Shown: positions 61,304 to 64,000 of the stretch, one piece after another
Position numbering within the stretch: position 1 is the first letter of the stretch
Layout of the letters: the number at the start of each line of letters is the position of its first letter
Assembly: GCF_003967355.1 (NCBI RefSeq)
Contig: NZ_BIFH01000031.1
Location: forward strand, 124,001-188,000
DNA length: 64,000 nt
Origin: Embleya hyalina
Lineage (GTDB): Bacteria > Actinomycetota > Actinomycetes > Streptomycetales > Streptomycetaceae
Direction of reading: 5' to 3'
Program-made: the position numbers and the translations under genes
Notes under the pieces: model-generated
The model's database searches: none
What the model saw: only the letters and a program-made list of their open reading frames with translations
What the model was told of the DNA's origin: nothing

Positions 61304-61848
61304 GTTTCGGCCGTTGTCCTCTGTGACGGGTGCGGGTGCGCCGATGCGAGCCGGGATCACGATGGCACGCGGCGTACGGTCGGGTTCCGCCGAGGAGCCG
61401 GCCGGGTCACGGCCTCGGATGGCAGCGCGTGGTCCACCAACCGGACGCCACCTCGATTCATGAGGTTTTCGTCGCGACGAGCGCGGTTGTCGCGACCTCC
61501 TGGGTACCCGGGGCACGGCCGCGGCCAATCGGGTGGGCGCGACAGCGTGTTGTGCGTGCGCACCGACAGCAATCGTGTCGCCCGTATCGACACTGTTCGT
61601 TTCCCCACCGGCAAGGGCATCCTGGTCCACGTCACGGTGTGGCCGCTCCCGGGCTGAGGGATGGTGCCGTCGGAGGTCCTCGCCCTCGGCGACGGCCCAG
61701 GGGTTCGGCGCATCCCGCGCCGTCGGCGGCGGCGTCGCGGCCCGGGTGATCTGCGGCGGCCCCGGGAGGCGCCTCGCCGGGATGGTCACGAAGTTCGGGC
61801 GCCGACATGCCGGGCCGGATGGGTGGGCGCGGGAGAGGCCGTCGCGGG
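61304..61848. other. no intact gene; possible gene fragment
   Basis: A plus-strand frame ends at 61657 with VLCVRTDSNRVARIDTVRFP and TGKGILVHVTVWPLPG, which is protein-like but lacks a start. Nothing else recognised. Confidence 0.35.
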
Positions 61849-62556
61849 TCACAGGCAGCTCCACGGGCGGTTGCCGTCTGCGCAGGTCGCGGGTGGTTGG
61901 GGGAACATCGGGGTGTGCGGCGGGGTGGGCTTCGGCCTGGTGCGTTCGGTCCGGTAGTGGATCGTCGCGGATGCGCGGACGACGAACGGGTGTTCGGTGT
62001 AGGCGTGTTGCCAACGCACGGGCTCGGCGTCCGGGCTGCTCCCGCTCCCTCCGAGCGGGCCGTATTGCTCGTCCGCGCCCGGCGGGGGCGTCGGGTCCGG
62101 GGGGCGCAGGTCCGGAACCGGTTGTGGCCGTGCCCAGGTCGCCGTGTCCGGCGTCAGCCCGAGCCTTCGTGCCTCGCGCTCGAACGCGGTCGTCGATGTC
62201 GTGGGATCGTCCGTACCGTAGAAGTGCACGACCGTGGACGTGCATGTCACGCCCGTCATGCCCGCCCGGGGTTTCATCCGGGGTGTGGTGTCGCGCCAGC
62301 ACCGGTCGAAGACGAAACGCTCGAACCTCGCACCCGTAGGCCGGCCGAAGACCCGGAAAGGCGCCTCCACCTCGACCCGCGCACGCCGCTCCTCCGCGCG
62401 ATGCCTCTCGTGCTCCTTCCTCTCGTCCGCCGCGAACTGCCGTTGGCACGCGTACAGCCCGCCGAGGAAGGTCACGACCGCCAGGGTGATCACGGCCAGG
62501 ACGCAACAGGCAACCACCCATCGGCCGCGTATCGGGACGCGAAGACATGTGCCCAT
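61849..62556 (-). CDS. membrane-anchored hypothetical protein
   Basis: 235 aa from ATG at 62556. A basic N-terminus and one transmembrane segment (WVVACCVLAVITLAVVTFLGG, residues ~13-33) are followed by a charged helix (RQFAADERKEHERHRAEERR) and a soluble domain (FERFVFDRCWRDTTPRMKPR, VTCTSTVVHFYGTDDPTTST, PFVVRASATIHYRT). Probably anchored with its C-terminus outside. Paired Cys residues in the domain (DRCW, VTCTS) could form a disulfide. Unknown function; last gene before the tRNA. Confidence 0.65.
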   Translation of the reverse strand: MGTCLRVPIRGRWVVACCVLAVITLAVVTFLGGLYACQRQFAADERKEHERHRAEERRARVEVEAPFRVFGRPTGARFERFVFDRCWRDTTPRMKPRAGMTGVTCTSTVVHFYGTDDPTTSTTAFEREARRLGLTPDTATWARPQPVPDLRPPDPTPPPGADEQYGPLGGSGSSPDAEPVRWQHAYTEHPFVVRASATIHYRTERTRPKPTPPHTPMFPQPPATCADGNRPWSCL

Positions 62557-62891
62557 CGTGGCCCGCAACCGCCCCGGTATCGGCGGCCGTTGCGCACTCG
62601 CAACCCACCCCGCCACGACGCGGCAAGCCCCCGTCCCGGCGCGTGACGCACGGCCGGGCCCGGCGGCCACGCTCGAGACCGCTACCGACGACAACTCCAT
62701 TGCAGGCCGACGGCGTTGGTACAGAGCCGATCGGGGCGATCCTCCGCCTCGGCGCTCTCGGTATCGAACCGGCCGGCACTCCGGTGCCCGCCGTTCGGGT
62801 CGAAGTCACCGGGATCGACAACGGTGCCCGGTTCCGGTCCGCATTCCACCGGCGTCTTCGACAAAGCCATCGCCCACTGACGACCCGAGTA

Positions 62892-62929
62892 CACAAAAAG
62901 CAGGAGCCCGGCCACCGGCCGGGCTCCTG
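62892..62929 (-). terminator. terminator of the tRNA-fMet gene
   Basis: 13-bp perfect stem (62901-62913 and 62917-62929) with loop ACC/GGT, followed on the minus strand by CTTTTTG. A classic intrinsic terminator right after the tRNA 3' end. Confidence 0.88.
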
Positions 62930-62934
62930 AACAC

Positions 62935-63012
62935 TGGTAGCGGGGGCAGGATTCGAACCGTGCGACCTCTGGGTTATGAGCCCAGCGAGCTACCGAGCTG
63001 CTCCACCCCGCG
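62935..63012 (-). tRNA. tRNA-fMet (initiator), anticodon CAT
   Basis: Minus strand from CGCGGGG to CCCCGCTA with an encoded CCA end. Anticodon loop CTCATAA with CAT anticodon, three G-C pairs at the base of the anticodon stem (GGG/CCC), T-loop TTCGAATC, and a C-A mismatch at position 1-72. The last two are initiator hallmarks. A short tRNA 3' end faces the element-like zone at 57-62.6 kb. Confidence 0.95.
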
Positions 63013-63190
63013 TCGGTACGACCAGTCTACGGATTCCGAGCGGCGGGCGCGTCTCCTTTTCTCCGGGCGGCCCACTACCGGTGCCCGATCCCCGAGTTTG
63101 CCGGCCCGCTCCCACCTTCACGACTTCACCTTCGTCGCGACCGGCCGCACCGCCGAGCCGCCAGGGCGGCAAAACCAAAACCCAACCCTA

Positions 63191-63233
63191 TGTCCAGTTG
63201 AAATGGACAGATTCTGTCTATCCTTACTAGACA
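63191..63233. promoter_or_regulatory. two tandem palindromic operators over a promoter
   Basis: TGTCCA-N7-TGGACA at 63191-63209 and TGTCTA-N7-TAGACA at 63215-63233, centre spacing 24 bp, in a locally AT-rich stretch. Consensus TGTCYA-N7-TRGACA. The inner halves TGGACA and TAGACA are 18 nt apart and could serve as -35 and -10. The HicB-like gene starts 70 nt downstream, suggesting autoregulation. Confidence 0.7.
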
Positions 63234-63303
63234 ATCGAGAGTGGGGGAACTAGCGTCCTACCCGCACCACACGTCACGGCCCCCCGACCCGAAGGCTCAC
63301 TCC

Positions 63304-63771
63304 ATGTCCATCGACACCCTGTTCGACCAGCCGGACATCGACCCGGAGCTCGAAACCCGCGAGTGGAAGCCCGTCCCCAGCTACCCCGCCACCGTCACGC
63401 GGACCGCGAGCGGATGGACCGCCACCATCGCCGATCTCCCCGACGGTCGAGCCGCCGTGGCCCAGGGCCGCACCTGGAAGGAGGCCGAGCACAACGCCTT
63501 CGAATGCGTCGCCGAACTGCTCGGTCCCGACGCCGAGATCTTCACCATCGTCGCGAACCCCGCCGACCCCGACGCCGCCACCGTCGTCAACGCCCTCTTC
63601 GACGCCCGCCTCGCCCTCGCCCACGCCGAACAAGCCGTTCGCGACGCCGCCCGGCACGCCGCCCGCACCCTCACCGACCAGGGCTGGAACACCCGCGACG
63701 CGGGCGCCGTCCTGCGTTTGTCCCACCAACGGATCTCACAACTCGCGCCCCGCACCCCACGCTCCGCGTAG
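63304..63771 (+). CDS. HicB-like antitoxin-type protein with C-terminal helix-turn-helix
   Basis: 155 aa from ATG at 63304 (GAAGG 8 nt upstream). The N-terminal ~70 residues look like a HicB-type fold: YPATVTRTASGWTATIADLP, DGRAAVAQGRTWKEAEHNAF, ECVAELLG. After a helical middle the C-terminus (LTDQGWNTRDAGAVLRLSHQ, RISQLAP) resembles a helix-turn-helix. No HicA toxin gene precedes it. The two palindromes upstream are probable binding sites. A partial gene follows at 63805. Confidence 0.75.
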   Translation: MSIDTLFDQPDIDPELETREWKPVPSYPATVTRTASGWTATIADLPDGRAAVAQGRTWKEAEHNAFECVAELLGPDAEIFTIVANPADPDAATVVNALFDARLALAHAEQAVRDAARHAARTLTDQGWNTRDAGAVLRLSHQRISQLAPRTPRSA

Positions 63772-63804
63772 CCACCCAGAGACTCGACATACTCCGCCGA
63801 TGTC

Positions 63805-64000
63805 ATGGCCTACTCGCTTGCCGACGGTTCTCCCGGTCGACCGTTCCTGCGATTGCGCTCGGCCGAGGAGCAGTTTCCCTTCGACGAGGACGGAGACGAC
63901 CGCAACTCCTTCTTCGACCTTGACGAACTGCGCGACATCAGCGAACTCATGGCCCAATATGCGGGGAGCCTCGCCCACCTGGCGCTGCTGCAGCGCCGGA
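63805..64000 (+). CDS. hypothetical protein, partial (runs off the window)
   Basis: ATG at 63805, 65 codons to the edge, 33 nt after the HicB-like gene and on the same strand. Reads MAYSLADGSPGRPFLRLRSA, EEQFPFDEDGDDRNSFFDLD, ELRDISELMAQYAGSLAHLA. Acidic and helical. No family can be named from the fragment; it is probably co-transcribed. Confidence 0.55.
   Translation, partial: MAYSLADGSPGRPFLRLRSAEEQFPFDEDGDDRNSFFDLDELRDISELMAQYAGSLAHLALLQRR

Overview
The window is about 72% GC, with strong third-position GC bias, Shine-Dalgarno starts (AGGAGG-like), frequent GTG starts and gene families typical of Streptomyces and relatives (DUF6193, DUF427, Wbl, LAL-type LuxR regulators, Methyltransf_19, DUF5753, RacP/DUF6192, DUF6283). 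I read it as chromosome of a streptomycete-type actinomycete. All family calls come from reading translated sequence by eye; no database search was run.

Layout. 1-3.4 kb is a scar zone: a partial hypothetical gene, an ISL3-type transposase fragment, a DUF6193 gene, the 3' end of an integrase, and a short-chain dehydrogenase that has lost its N-terminus. 3.4-8.8 kb is a minus-strand dipeptide/oligopeptide ABC transporter operon (lipoprotein, permease, a permease-ATPase fusion, ATPase) with ATGA overlaps. 9.5-41.5 kb is the core of interest (below). 41.5-54.4 kb is an eroded accessory region with several single-base frameshifts (SUKH-like, WD-like, Methyltransf_19, DUF5753), a metallopeptidase lipoprotein, an LRV-repeat protein beside a low-GC toxin-like fragment fused to a broken IS256 transposase, and a small operon with a thymidylate-kinase-like protein that lacks the Walker A lysine. 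54.7-58.5 kb holds two transposase genes, one inside an element with 29-bp inverted repeats. 58.5-62.6 kb carries RacP/DUF6192/DUF6283-type genes common in integrated actinomycete elements. An initiator tRNA (tRNA-fMet) with encoded CCA lies at 62.9-63.0 kb. The window ends with a HicB-like gene behind two tandem palindromic operators.

The 9.5-41.5 kb region looks like one stress regulon built around ECF41/SigJ-type sigma factors. It holds five ECF41 relatives. One is complete with its SnoaL-like regulatory domain, three stop at about the same point at the start of that domain, and one keeps the SnoaL domain but has degenerate sigma regions. The same 32 kb contains fourteen copies of a promoter-like element, TGTCACA (or TGTCACG), exactly 16 nt, then GGTC (twice TGTC, once GGCC), which matches the ECF41/SigJ promoter type as I remember it. 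Twelve of them lie upstream of redox or stress genes: methyltransferase plus ferritin-like/CDGSH protein, LtrA, NDH-2-like dehydrogenase, Wbl, two flavoproteins, ECF41 plus OsmC, cupin, AhpD-like protein, alpha/beta hydrolases, SpoIIE-type phosphatase and NmrA-like reductase. One of the remaining two is a weaker tandem copy and one points antisense to the OsmC gene.

The same region is internally duplicated. There are two LAL regulators, two small alpha/beta hydrolases, two flavoproteins, two esterase-type hydrolases and two methyltransferase-ferritin pairs. Decay is reciprocal: the esterase is internally deleted in the left copy, while the methyltransferase is internally deleted and the ferritin-like protein lacks its CDGSH half in the right copy. 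The second flavoprotein has also lost conserved FAD and active-site residues.
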